DNA of 64,000 bases, from NCBI GenBank assembly GCA_020442465.1, contig JAGRJY010000157.1, positions 1 through 64,000 of the forward strand. Reading direction: 5' to 3'. Both the position numbers and the translations under genes were made by a program. How positions within the stretch are numbered: the stretch's first letter is position 1; each line of letters starts with the position of its first letter. Positions 35,034 to 43,708 of the stretch are shown in pieces. Under the pieces are notes generated by a model, which was given only the letters and a program-made list of their open reading frames with translations, did not search any database and was not told the origin of the DNA. This DNA comes from Lysobacterales bacterium (lineage in GTDB: Bacteria > Pseudomonadota > Gammaproteobacteria > Xanthomonadales > Xanthomonadaceae).

Positions 35034-35447
35034 ATGGGCGATGCGGCGAACGTGGGGGATGTGTATCCGAGCGTCACCTATGACGACGCCCGGGTGGCGA
35101 TCGACTGGCTGTGCCGGGCATTCGGCTTCACCCAACGATTCATCGTCGACGGCGCAGAGGGCCGCGTCGAACACAGCGAGCTTACGTTTGGCGCGGCCGT
35201 GATCATGGTCGGTTCGCCCAAGGCCGAGTTCCGCCGCTTCAGTCCTCGCCAGCTCGGCGGCGGCACCCAGGCATTGAGTCTCTATGTCGCCGATCCCGAC
35301 AGCCATTTCGAGACGGCGCTCGCCGCCGGCGCAGAGGTCGTGCGCCCTTTGCAGGATGAGGAATACGGCGCACGCGGCTACATGGTGTCCGACCCCGAGG
35401 GGCATCTCTGGTACTTCGGCACCTATCGGCCGGGCGGCTACTGGTAA
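35034..35447 (+). CDS. VOC-family (glyoxalase/bleomycin resistance-like) protein
   Basis: 137 residues from the ATG at 35034, preceded by CCGGAGG. VYPSVTYDDARVAIDWLCRAFGF begins the first beta-alpha unit; VSDPEGHLWYFGTY ends the second with the conserved PEGHLW metal-site block. This subgroup (glyoxalase superfamily, DUF-like YP_ type) is common in proteobacteria, with no defined substrate. It faces the convergent CDF gene 86 bp away and shares no operon. Confidence 0.85.
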   Translation: MGDAANVGDVYPSVTYDDARVAIDWLCRAFGFTQRFIVDGAEGRVEHSELTFGAAVIMVGSPKAEFRRFSPRQLGGGTQALSLYVADPDSHFETALAAGAEVVRPLQDEEYGARGYMVSDPEGHLWYFGTYRPGGYW

Positions 35448-35533
35448 GTTCGACCCGGTCGTGCCCCTGCACCGCCGAGCGTCGCGACGATTCGAGCCGC
35501 GCACGTCGCTCGGGACCCAGGTCGGGCGCGGCG

Positions 35534-36523
35534 TCAGTGGCAGTGGTCGTCGAGCAGTTCTTCTCCGGCGGCATGCATGGCACGCCGGTAGGTCGCCGAT
35601 TCCGGCTGCAGCGTGGCATGACCGATGCCGAACTCGTCGCGCAGGCGCCGCTGTGCCGACAGCAGCAGTTCCGGCCAGCCGGCGTCTTGCTCGATGGCCA
35701 GGTGCGCCGAGAGCAGCAGACGATCACCGGCCAGTGTCCACACGTGCAGGTCGTGCACGGCTTCCACCCCATCCAGGGACACCAGCAGTCGTCGCACGCC
35801 ATCCATATCGACGTGCGACGGCGTTGCCTCCATCAGCACGCGCACGACGTCGCGCAACAGGCGCAACGCCGACACCAGGATCAACCCGGCAATCAGCAAA
35901 CTGAGCAGTGGATCGATGGGATACCAGCCGGTCGCCCAAACCACGGCGCCGGCAATCAGCGCAGCCACTGAACCGAGCAGGTCGCCGATCACGTGCAGCA
36001 GGGCGCCGCGAACGTTCAGCGCCTCGCTGTGCGCGCCGTGCAGCTGCCACAGCACCAGCAGGTTGACCAGCAGTCCCACCGCCGCGATCACCATCACCGT
36101 CACGCCCGCCACCGGCTGCGGCGTGTGCAGGCGTTCGATCGCCGCCACCACCAGCAAGGTGACGATCGCCACCATCAGCAAGGCATTGACCAAGGCGGCG
36201 AGCACTTCGGCGCGGCGCCAGCCGTAGCTCATGGCGGAACTCGGCGGCAGCATGGCAAGCCGCGCAGCGATCCACGAAAACAGCAGGGCGGCCGAATCGG
36301 TGACCATGTGCCCGGCGTCGCCCATCAGGGCCAGCGAGCCCGCCCACCAGCCGCCGACACCCTCTACGGCGGCAAAGGCGAAGGTGATGCCGATCGCCAC
36401 GCCGAGGGCGCGGGATCGATGCTGGGCGCTGTGGTCGTGGCTGTGGCTGTGATCGTGACCGTGATGGCGGTCGTGACTGTGCGCAGGGGAGGGAGGCGCG
36501 GCGGTCGGCGTGGGGTCGGACAT
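35534..36523 (-). CDS. Cation diffusion facilitator (Co/Zn/Cd efflux)
   Basis: 329 residues. A His-rich cytosolic N-terminus (residues 16-36, with SHDRHHGHDHSHSHDH) precedes six membrane segments. The transport site is intact: the HxxxD motifs AGHMVTD in TM2 and HVIGDLLG in TM5. The C-terminal cytoplasmic domain (EAVHDLHVWTLAGDRLLLSAHL) ends in a His-bearing DDHCH tail. It exports Zn2+ and possibly Cd2+ or Co2+ in exchange for protons. No metalloregulator gene is adjacent. Confidence 0.93.
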   Translation of the reverse strand: MSDPTPTAAPPSPAHSHDRHHGHDHSHSHDHSAQHRSRALGVAIGITFAFAAVEGVGGWWAGSLALMGDAGHMVTDSAALLFSWIAARLAMLPPSSAMSYGWRRAEVLAALVNALLMVAIVTLLVVAAIERLHTPQPVAGVTVMVIAAVGLLVNLLVLWQLHGAHSEALNVRGALLHVIGDLLGSVAALIAGAVVWATGWYPIDPLLSLLIAGLILVSALRLLRDVVRVLMEATPSHVDMDGVRRLLVSLDGVEAVHDLHVWTLAGDRLLLSAHLAIEQDAGWPELLLSAQRRLRDEFGIGHATLQPESATYRRAMHAAGEELLDDHCH

Positions 36524-36598
36524 GCCCTCAATGTAGCGCGATCCAACCGCGGACGTCGCGCCGCCTGGCGACGCGACGCCGGCGAACAGACCGCAGAA

Positions 36599-36955
36599 TC
36601 AGCGCCGCACCACCACGTACCCGCCCGCCCCCTTCCGATACTCGACCCCTTCGTAGCGGTAGGTGCGGAACGGACCCTGCACGACGACCTCGACGTGCCG
36701 CGGCAACACCGGCACCACGGCGCCGAGCGGCGGACGCACCACCACCCAACCGTCGCGGCGATGCGTGTAGAAGCGTCCGGCGTGGTAGCCATAGTGCGCG
36801 CCGGCATGGACGAACCGGTGGTGGCCGGCCGGCAGCACGCGCACGACATCGACATGCACCCGGCGCGCGGCGCCATGCGCCGAAGCATCGGCGGGTAGAC
36901 AGGCGGCCAACCCGAGCGCGGCGGCCAGCAGGGCAACAGAGATGGATCTGCTCAT
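36599..36955 (-). CDS. Small secreted DUF6515-like protein
   Basis: 118 residues from the ATG at 36955 with a signal peptide ending ADASA (about residue 26). The mature part is rich in His, Arg, Tyr and Val, with the pattern HYGYHAGRFYTHRRDGWVVVRPPLGAVVPVLP and a final YEGVEYRKGAGGYVVV. This repeats the RxxYxGVxYxxxxxGYVVV pattern of DUF6515 periplasmic proteins. Function unknown; the gene lies alone, 75 bp after the CDF exporter. Confidence 0.8.
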   Translation of the reverse strand: MSRSISVALLAAALGLAACLPADASAHGAARRVHVDVVRVLPAGHHRFVHAGAHYGYHAGRFYTHRRDGWVVVRPPLGAVVPVLPRHVEVVVQGPFRTYRYEGVEYRKGAGGYVVVRR

Positions 36956-37267
36956 CGTCGAAACTCCATGTGGGGAATCCGGACGCCGCTCGATGCGACG
37001 GCCTTGTCCCTTCAACGGCGGGTCCACGATGATTCCTTCGCACGGGACGGAGCGCGATGCACCTGCCGTTCAGCAAGCGAAACCGTCGCTGTACCGGAGC
37101 GTACGCCGCGCAGCACCCGTCGAATCGGTGCGGGCACGCCACGCCGACATCGCTCACCCGGACCGAGCCGCCCCGATTCAAGGTGGCCGACTCGATGTGC
37201 ACGTTTCCTCCCGGGATCACGCCGACGCGGCAACGCCGCGAAAACGCCGTGGGCTGACGCCCGCCAC
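36956..37267. other. Intergenic stretch without a supportable gene
   Basis: Several frames are open here in this GC-rich DNA, but none resembles a known protein or has a good start region. The stretch contains the promoter of the DUF6515-like gene at its left end and the region beyond the 3' end of the SDR gene at its right. No repeat or hairpin with a T run was seen. Confidence 0.4.
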
Positions 37268-38329
37268 CTAGCGCTTCGGCAACATCCCGTCGTCGATCAT
37301 CCGGCTGAACATGTCCACCATCGATTCCTGCAAAGGGCGATAGTGCATGCCCAGCGCGCGCACGCTCTTGCCGTGATCGGCATGCCAGGGCACGTCGACG
37401 TTGCGGGCGATGATGCGTCGCGGCAGGCCGCCCTTGACCAGCGGGCCGACCAGCCACAGCAGCCACTTCGGCAACGCCCGTCGCGGCAGCGGATAACGAT
37501 CCCCGAACTCCCGCAGCAGCGCGCGGCCGAGCTCGAGAATGTCGGTGTCGTGGGCCGAGATGATGTGCCGGCCTTCCGCGTCGGGCAGGTAGGCGGCCGC
37601 GAGGTGCGCGTCCGCCAGATCACGCACGTCCACGACGCCGAGCGCGAACCGCGGCGCGCCCTGCTTCATCGTGCCATCGGCGAGCTGCCGCACGATGTTG
37701 AAGCTTTCCGAGCTGGGCCGCTTCTGCAGTGCCGGGCCGATCACCAGCGACGGATTCACCACCACCAAGCGCCAGCGCGACTGCGCCTCGGCGAGCCGCC
37801 ATGCTTCGCGCTCGGCCAGGGTCTTCGAGTAGGAGTACGGCTGGTAGTCGAGCGATGCGGTGGTGTTCCAGATCGCCTCGGTCAGCTTGCCACCGGGCGC
37901 GCGCGCGCAGTCGATGGCGTCGCTGTAGATCGCCGCGCACGAACTGGTGACCACGACGCGCTGCACGCTGTCCGTCCGGCTCGCCTCTTCGAGCACGTTG
38001 CGGGTGCCGAGCAGGGCCGGGTCGATCAGCTCGCGCTGCGGGTCCTTGACCCGGGTCACGAACGGCGAAGCGGTGTGGAACACCACGCCGCATTCGCTCA
38101 TCGCCGATGCGTACGACCCTGCATCGAGAAGATCGGCGCGGAACAGCCGCAGCTTGCCCGGTGCGCCGTGCGCGAGTCGATGCAGGTGCTCGGTGCGCGC
38201 AGCGTCATCCGGCGCGCGCACCGCAGCATGCACGGTGGCCCCGCCGTCGAGCAGACGCTTCACCACCCAACTGGCGACATAGCCGTTGGCTCCGGTGACC
38301 AGGACGGGCGTCGAACGGTCGATCTTCAT
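37268..38329 (-). CDS. Extended SDR, NAD(P)-dependent epimerase / dihydroflavonol reductase-like aldehyde reductase
   Basis: 353 residues from the ATG at 38329; an in-frame ATG at 38356 is an alternative. Rossmann fold with VLVTGANGYVASWVVKRLL; the active-site YSYSKTLAEREAW holds YxxxK, and VVTSSCAAIY the conserved Ser. The family reduces aldehydes or ketones on larger substrates (cinnamoyl-CoA reductase and dihydroflavonol reductase relatives). In bacteria these are often methylglyoxal or aldehyde reductases. It sits 207 bp from the FMN reductase gene on the same strand. Confidence 0.88.
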   Translation of the reverse strand: MKIDRSTPVLVTGANGYVASWVVKRLLDGGATVHAAVRAPDDAARTEHLHRLAHGAPGKLRLFRADLLDAGSYASAMSECGVVFHTASPFVTRVKDPQRELIDPALLGTRNVLEEASRTDSVQRVVVTSSCAAIYSDAIDCARAPGGKLTEAIWNTTASLDYQPYSYSKTLAEREAWRLAEAQSRWRLVVVNPSLVIGPALQKRPSSESFNIVRQLADGTMKQGAPRFALGVVDVRDLADAHLAAAYLPDAEGRHIISAHDTDILELGRALLREFGDRYPLPRRALPKWLLWLVGPLVKGGLPRRIIARNVDVPWHADHGKSVRALGMHYRPLQESMVDMFSRMIDDGMLPKR

Positions 38330-38536
38330 GGTTTGCGCTTGGGTTTCATGGCCCATCAAGGGTACGCCCGTTGCAGGTTCTTTGTGCGCGCACCCGAACA
38401 GGCGGTTTCGACGACCTGCCAGGACGGCCACGCCGCGATGCATGGCCGAAGGCCGCCACCGACGCGGCGCACCGACACACCGACAGCGTCGTACCGACCC
38501 GATGCAAGATGATCGGGCATGCGCCGCAGGTCTGCC

Positions 38537-39163
38537 TCAGGGTGACTGGACCTGCCCCACACCAGCAGATTCCGACGCACACTCACCGCGGCTGCAGGGA
38601 TGCTCGCGAGCGTGCTTGAGCGCTCGCACATACCACTCGAACTCGGTGAGAAAGCGATCGGCGCGCTTCTCGTACGCCGCATCCAGCGCATGGCCTTCGT
38701 CGTCGAAAGCCTTGTGCACCTGTGAGATCGGCAGCGTCGAGGGAATGCTCGGCGTGCCCAGTTCGCCGAGCATGGCGCGCAAGGTCATCGCCGCGCGCAC
38801 GCCGCCGAACGGCCCGGCCGAGTAGCTGACGATGCCCGAAGGCTTGAAGAAGTACTGCTCGAGAAAATGGTCCATCAGGTTCGACAGCCCGGGCGGCACC
38901 GTGTGGTTGTATTCGCCGCTGACGATCAGGAACCCGTCCGCCGCGTCGATCGCTTCGGCCATGGACTGCAGCACCGGCGGCGCCGCGCCGGCGGCGTACT
39001 CCTTGTACATGCGGTCGAGCAGCGGCAGCGGGTGCGACAGCGGCTCGATCAGGGTGGTCTGGTGCCCGCGCGCGGCGCACTGCCGGGCCACGAAGCGCGC
39101 GGCCTTGATGCCCTGGCGCGACGCGCGCGCCGAACCGTAGAAAATCACGATCTTCAGTGCCAT
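38537..39163 (-). CDS. NADPH-dependent FMN reductase family flavoprotein
   Basis: 208 residues from the ATG at 39163; the open frame extends another 117 codons upstream without family similarity. The flavodoxin-like fold is marked by the FMN phosphate loop FYGSARASRQG (residues 8-18) and by VSGEYNHTVPPGLSNLMDHF, the stretch containing the conserved EYN-type motif. It reduces FMN, quinones or azo compounds with NAD(P)H. The C-terminal extension past residue 170 (rich in Cys, Glu, Ser) is longer than usual and may be poorly structured. Confidence 0.9.
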   Translation of the reverse strand: MALKIVIFYGSARASRQGIKAARFVARQCAARGHQTTLIEPLSHPLPLLDRMYKEYAAGAAPPVLQSMAEAIDAADGFLIVSGEYNHTVPPGLSNLMDHFLEQYFFKPSGIVSYSAGPFGGVRAAMTLRAMLGELGTPSIPSTLPISQVHKAFDDEGHALDAAYEKRADRFLTEFEWYVRALKHAREHPCSRGECASESAGVGQVQSP

Positions 39164-39383
39164 GGCTGCGCTCCGGGTCGGGTGTGGCGCCATCACACCA
39201 CCCCGCCGCGTCGACTTCAAATCTGTGCCGGCGTGGCGGGCTGAACGCGCGGCATCAACACCGGCCGGGCGCGCTCCGCGTACCCGCGCGACGCTCCGGT
39301 TTCGTGGGAGAATCCGCCGCCCCCGAACCCCGACCCTCCGGCCACGCTGTGCGCGGCCGGCGTCCCGACACGCCCGCTCCGGA

Positions 39384-41711
39384 ATGACGATGAACGCTGC
39401 TTCGCCGAATCCCGCCCCCAGCCGTGCACGCGCGCTGCTCGCTGCCCTGAAACGTTGGTGGCACCGGCGCTCGAGCAGCGTCGAGCATGCCGAGGTGATC
39501 GCCAGCATCGACACCGAAGGCGCCCTGCGCGGAAACTATCTGTTCATGTGCGCGATGGCGGCCGGCATCGCCATCATCGGTCTGCTGCTCAATTCGCCGG
39601 CGGTCATCATCGGCGCCATGCTGGTGTCGCCATTGATGGGCCCGATCGTGCGCCTCGGCCTCGGCATCACCACGCTCGACCATCGCCGCGCCGCCTCGGC
39701 GGCACTGGCCCTGCTGGCGGGCATGGGCATCGCGCTGCTGATGTCGATCACCATCGTATGGATCTCGCCGGTGCGCGAACTCACCGCGGAGATCCTCGCC
39801 CGCACGCGCCCGAACCTGTTCGACCTGCTGGTCGCGACGCTGTCCGGGCTTGCCGGCGGCTATGCCATGGTGCGTGGCCGCGGCGGCACCATCGTCGGCG
39901 TCGCGATCGCCACGGCGCTGATGCCGCCGATGGCGGTGGTCGGATTCGGCATCGCTTCCGGACACGCGCCGGTGGCCCAAGGCGCGCTGCTGCTGTTTGC
40001 CACCAACCTGGTGGCGATCGCCCTCAGCATCACCGCCGTGACCACCTGGTACGGCTTCAGCCGGCGCGCCTGGCGCGCCGCGCTGGCCTGGCAGACCCTG
40101 CTCGGCGCCGTGTTGATCGCACCCCTGCTGGTGCCGCTGCTCGGCGCGCTGCAGACCATCACCCGCGAAGCCAGTCTGCAGTCGGCGGTGCGCGAGTCGA
40201 TTCGCACCGCCATGACCGACCGCACTTTTCGCATCCTCAGCCTGCAGGTGGGCTCTGCTGGTGCAGGCACCACGTCGGTCGACCTGACCATGGCGTTGCA
40301 GCGCTACGACGAAGACCTGGCCGCACAGCTTCGCGCCGGCATTGCCGGTGCGGTGCCCGGCCAGCTCACCCTGCGGTTCACGCCGGTGGTGATGGCCGAG
40401 CCCGAACGCGTGGTGGTCGCCGAGTCGGCGATCGCAAACCCGGTACAGCCGCCGCCGGAGTTGCCGGCACCGGCCCTGGTCGTCGACCCGGTCAACGACA
40501 CACTGGAACGTTTTCCGCTGCGCGTCCAAGCGTCGCGGATCGATCGCGCGACACGTGTGTTGCGCATCGAGATCGATCCGTCGAACCCGGTGCCGCTGTC
40601 GATGCTGCGCGCGATGGAAGCGACGATGACCCTCAAACTCGGCGACTGGAAGGTCGAGCTGGTGCCACCGCGGTCCACGCCGCTGCGTATCCACTTCGTG
40701 GTCAACCAGGCCGAGCTCGATCCGGCGCGCGACGAGGACTACACCAACGTGCTGTGGGCCCTGCGCCGCTGGGGTGTGCGCGAAGTGCGGCTGGAAGGAC
40801 GCGCCAGCAGTGATGGCGATGGCCCGGCGCCGCTCGCGGGCAAGCGTGCCAACCTGGTCTCCGATCTGCTGCTGCGCGATGGCGTGCAGGTGTTCGAGGC
40901 GGTGGGACGGTACCCCTACCCTGGCCAGGCGCAGATCGAGGATGCCGTCGGCAAGCACGCGATGCGCACCGTGCTGGTACTGCCGCGCAACTCCGAACTG
41001 ATCGACACTGGCGAGTCGCCGCTGGGCGAGAACACCGACCCGGCCGCGACCGTTCGGCCTGCGTCGCCTGGCCCTGAGCGCACCGCCACCTCCGGCGCGG
41101 ACGCCGGGAACGGGACGACTTCGATACCGGACTCGACCACCAATGACGCCGCTGCATCGAGCGCTGACACCCCGGCACTCCCCGCCTCCGGCGGCGACGC
41201 TGCAGGCGCGCGCCCGGACGAGCCGGCAGAGGCGGCACCGACTGACGACGAGGGTAGCGACCGGGACACCGGCACCGCCGCAGACGGGGGCAACGACGGC
41301 AACCAAGATCGCGCTGCGGACGAAGACCCTCCTGCCGATGCCGGCGACATCGACGTCACCGATACGTCGGCCGGCAAGGACGACGTCGGCCGCGCAACGA
41401 CGGTCGCGACGCCGGGCTCTCAATCACCGTCATCCTTGGCAGCCGCGCCACCCTCCCAACAGGCTGTTTCACCCGACGACGACGCCCATCCGGACCGGGT
41501 CGATCCGGAGCAGTTCGATCCGGAGCAGGCCAAGGCGGCCGACGCCACGCCGGACGTTGCCGACGCGGCGACGCCCCTGAGCGGGCAAGCGATGCCGTCC
41601 GAGGCGCAGGACGCCGGCGTCGTCGACAGCATCGCGCCTGCGGAGACGGCGACCGACGGGGATGCGCGCGGCCGGCCGGTCGACCCGGATCCGGACGCGC
41701 AGCACGACTAG
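39384..41711 (+). CDS. DUF389 membrane protein fused to an OmpA-like domain and a long acidic tail
   Basis: 775 residues from the ATG at 39384. Residues about 30-270 form the DUF389 membrane domain, with about six segments (GNYLFMCAMAAGIAIIGLLL, AVIIGAMLVSPLMGPIV and others). Residues about 300-400 form a soluble linker. The block around 430-540 (LRIHFVVNQAELDPARDEDY, VREVRLEGRASSDGDGPAPL, GKRANLVSDLLLRDGV) matches the OmpA/peptidoglycan-binding pattern. The last 215 residues are a low-complexity Asp/Ala/Pro/Thr tail. DUF389 function is unknown. The OmpA part implies a periplasmic location and wall contact. Confidence 0.82.
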   Translation: MTMNAASPNPAPSRARALLAALKRWWHRRSSSVEHAEVIASIDTEGALRGNYLFMCAMAAGIAIIGLLLNSPAVIIGAMLVSPLMGPIVRLGLGITTLDHRRAASAALALLAGMGIALLMSITIVWISPVRELTAEILARTRPNLFDLLVATLSGLAGGYAMVRGRGGTIVGVAIATALMPPMAVVGFGIASGHAPVAQGALLLFATNLVAIALSITAVTTWYGFSRRAWRAALAWQTLLGAVLIAPLLVPLLGALQTITREASLQSAVRESIRTAMTDRTFRILSLQVGSAGAGTTSVDLTMALQRYDEDLAAQLRAGIAGAVPGQLTLRFTPVVMAEPERVVVAESAIANPVQPPPELPAPALVVDPVNDTLERFPLRVQASRIDRATRVLRIEIDPSNPVPLSMLRAMEATMTLKLGDWKVELVPPRSTPLRIHFVVNQAELDPARDEDYTNVLWALRRWGVREVRLEGRASSDGDGPAPLAGKRANLVSDLLLRDGVQVFEAVGRYPYPGQAQIEDAVGKHAMRTVLVLPRNSELIDTGESPLGENTDPAATVRPASPGPERTATSGADAGNGTTSIPDSTTNDAAASSADTPALPASGGDAAGARPDEPAEAAPTDDEGSDRDTGTAADGGNDGNQDRAADEDPPADAGDIDVTDTSAGKDDVGRATTVATPGSQSPSSLAAAPPSQQAVSPDDDAHPDRVDPEQFDPEQAKAADATPDVADAATPLSGQAMPSEAQDAGVVDSIAPAETATDGDARGRPVDPDPDAQHD

Positions 41712-41814
41712 CCGCATCGAGCGGTGCGGATCGCGGCGCAGACGAAGACGACTTGGCGCCACCGGGCCGTCACCCTCGCCACTCGGCTATGGGCCAGCGT
41801 CGAAGCGTCCGAGC

Positions 41815-42393
41815 TCAGTGCTGCGCGGCTGACTCAGCCAGCTCTGCAGCGACCGGCGCGGCCGAACCCGGCATGTCCTTCGGCCCCGGGCTGGGCGGGC
41901 CGCCCTTGTCGAACACGATGCGCCAGACGCCGGGGGCCTCGAGTCTCCAGATCGACTGGAATCGCGCCATGATCGCGCCGGACGGATCACGCACCGGCCC
42001 CGTGCTCAGCGCGAGCGTGCCCGAGTCCAGCACTTCGACCTGATCCGGCTCCCACGAGAACGGCGCCTCGGGCCCGGCGTAGAAGCGCGACCACGCTTCG
42101 ATCACCGCGTCCTTGCCGCGCAGCGGGCGCGTGCCGGCGAAGAAAATGGTCTCGTCCGACAGGAAGGTCGCGAACGCCTGCACATCCCGGTCGGCCATGG
42201 TCTTCGCGAACGCGCGCTCCACGGCGAAGACGGTGTCGGCGGGGGAGGGTTCTGCGGCCACCGCCCACGGGGTGCCCGCTGCCGCCAGTGACGCGACCGC
42301 GAACAGTGCGGCGCGGAGGCGGTGAGGCCCGACCGCTATCAGCCTGGAGGACCGCGCTCGGGCGCGCCGCACGACCCAGTTGAATTGCATCAT
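41815..42393 (-). CDS. Secreted SnoaL-like (NTF2-fold) protein
   Basis: 192 residues from MM at 42393, with a GGAGGGG ribosome site. A longish signal peptide includes RLRAALFAVASLAAAGTPWAVAAE. The mature domain has the NTF2-like cone fold: FAVERAFAKTMADRDVQAFATFLSDETIFF at its N-terminus and a C-terminal strand WRLEAPGVWRIVFDKGG. Such domains act as isomerases, dehydratases or small-molecule binding scaffolds; the active-site residues here are not assignable. The C-terminal tail (APVAAELAESAAQ) is poorly ordered. Confidence 0.85.
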   Translation of the reverse strand: MMQFNWVVRRARARSSRLIAVGPHRLRAALFAVASLAAAGTPWAVAAEPSPADTVFAVERAFAKTMADRDVQAFATFLSDETIFFAGTRPLRGKDAVIEAWSRFYAGPEAPFSWEPDQVEVLDSGTLALSTGPVRDPSGAIMARFQSIWRLEAPGVWRIVFDKGGPPSPGPKDMPGSAAPVAAELAESAAQH

Positions 42394-42621
42394 GTTGCCC
42401 CTCCGCGTGCTTCCAGGCACCGTCACTCAGACCGAAGCATGACGGGACCTGCTCAGCCACTCCACCCCTGCGGGAGGGGTCTGCGCCGGACTGACGGCGG
42501 ACCGCGACAGCCCGCGCCCCCAGCCCCATCCCGGAGCCCAGATTGCGCGCCGTGTCGTTGCGTCGGTGCCGTGGCGGCGCTATCGTCGCAGGATTCCTTC
42601 CGCAGAACGGGGCGAGCGTGT

Positions 42622-43644
42622 ATGCGCGCTGGATGGCTGTGCTGGGTGCTGGCGATGGGGTTGGTGGGGGACGCCACCGCGAGGGCCATTCCGTCTCCCA
42701 GCCATGCACTGGGCGGGTCGTGGGTGATGATGGTGTCGGCTCGCGTCGAGAGTGGCGAGGTCGACAACCATGTCGCGCGACTGGTTCTGGACGACGTACA
42801 GACCTTGCGTGGCAAGCCCGACGCGCCGGGCAAGCTGGCCATTCGCACCCTGCCCTGGACCCTGGATCGCGTTGCGCCCGGAGACAGGCTGATCGTCGCC
42901 TATACGCAGTTTCGCCGCGACCCGACCTTGCAGGATCGCCGTATCCTGGATCCGGACGGACCCATGATGCTGGTGGAGGACGGTCTGCTCCCCGCCATGT
43001 TCCGCGACAACGCGGACACCCGGGCGCGCTTGTTCGATCAAGCGGGCAAGCTGCGCGAACCGACCTTGGCTGAGGTGGTCGAAGGGCTCTCCCACGACGA
43101 CCCCCATTGGCAGAGTTACTACGCACACGAACTGTCGATGCGTACTGACCTGCGCGCCAACTGGGATCGCAAGACCAGAACTGCAGTGGAAGCACTGATG
43201 CGTGATGTCGATGCAGACCCGGCTGCGCGCGCCTCGCTGTTCCGGGCCGCGGCGGCACAACAGCGTGAGCGTGCCGCGGCCCCATGGTGGGCAGGGCCCG
43301 CGCTCGACGTGTTGCGCACCCACGTGACCCTCGTCGAAGCTCGGGACGGCGACCTCTCCGCTGACTTCATCCGCAGCGTTTTCGATGTCCTCGAGTCCGC
43401 GAACGTGCCCGTCGATGCAGCGGTCGCTGCCCGTTGGATCACGTGCAACTCTGCCGCGTTGAGTGAACGGGCACTGCTCGCCATCCGACGCCACGAGCCC
43501 GAACAGGAATCTGCCCTGATCGCGCAAGCCCTGCAGCGCAGCCTGTTGCCTGCAGAGAGCCGTGCATTCCTGCTTGATCACCAGCGGCGCCTGCAAGCCA
43601 TGCGAGACGCCCTGGTGCTCCGAAACGACACGCCGTCGCCTTGA
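42622..43644 (+). CDS. Secreted protein of unknown function
   Basis: 340 residues from the ATG at 42622, with signal peptide MRAGWLCWVLAMGLVGDATARA. The open frame extends 100 codons upstream but is unlikely to be translated, as it lacks a signal-like start. An N-terminal beta-rich region (residues 28-130, GGSWVMMVSARVESGEVD...) with a hydrolase-like VAYTQFRRD stretch is followed by an all-helical C-terminal half (about 145-340), rich in Ala, Arg and Glu and resembling ARM/HEAT-like repeats. I do not recognise the family. It is 64 bp upstream of another secreted-protein gene. Confidence 0.65.
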   Translation: MRAGWLCWVLAMGLVGDATARAIPSPSHALGGSWVMMVSARVESGEVDNHVARLVLDDVQTLRGKPDAPGKLAIRTLPWTLDRVAPGDRLIVAYTQFRRDPTLQDRRILDPDGPMMLVEDGLLPAMFRDNADTRARLFDQAGKLREPTLAEVVEGLSHDDPHWQSYYAHELSMRTDLRANWDRKTRTAVEALMRDVDADPAARASLFRAAAAQQRERAAAPWWAGPALDVLRTHVTLVEARDGDLSADFIRSVFDVLESANVPVDAAVAARWITCNSAALSERALLAIRRHEPEQESALIAQALQRSLLPAESRAFLLDHQRRLQAMRDALVLRNDTPSP

Positions 43645-43708
43645 GCGTCAACGCGTCACCGCAAGTCAGTTTCTGAACTCTACAAACTCAACGCCGGAGT
43701 ACCGTCAC

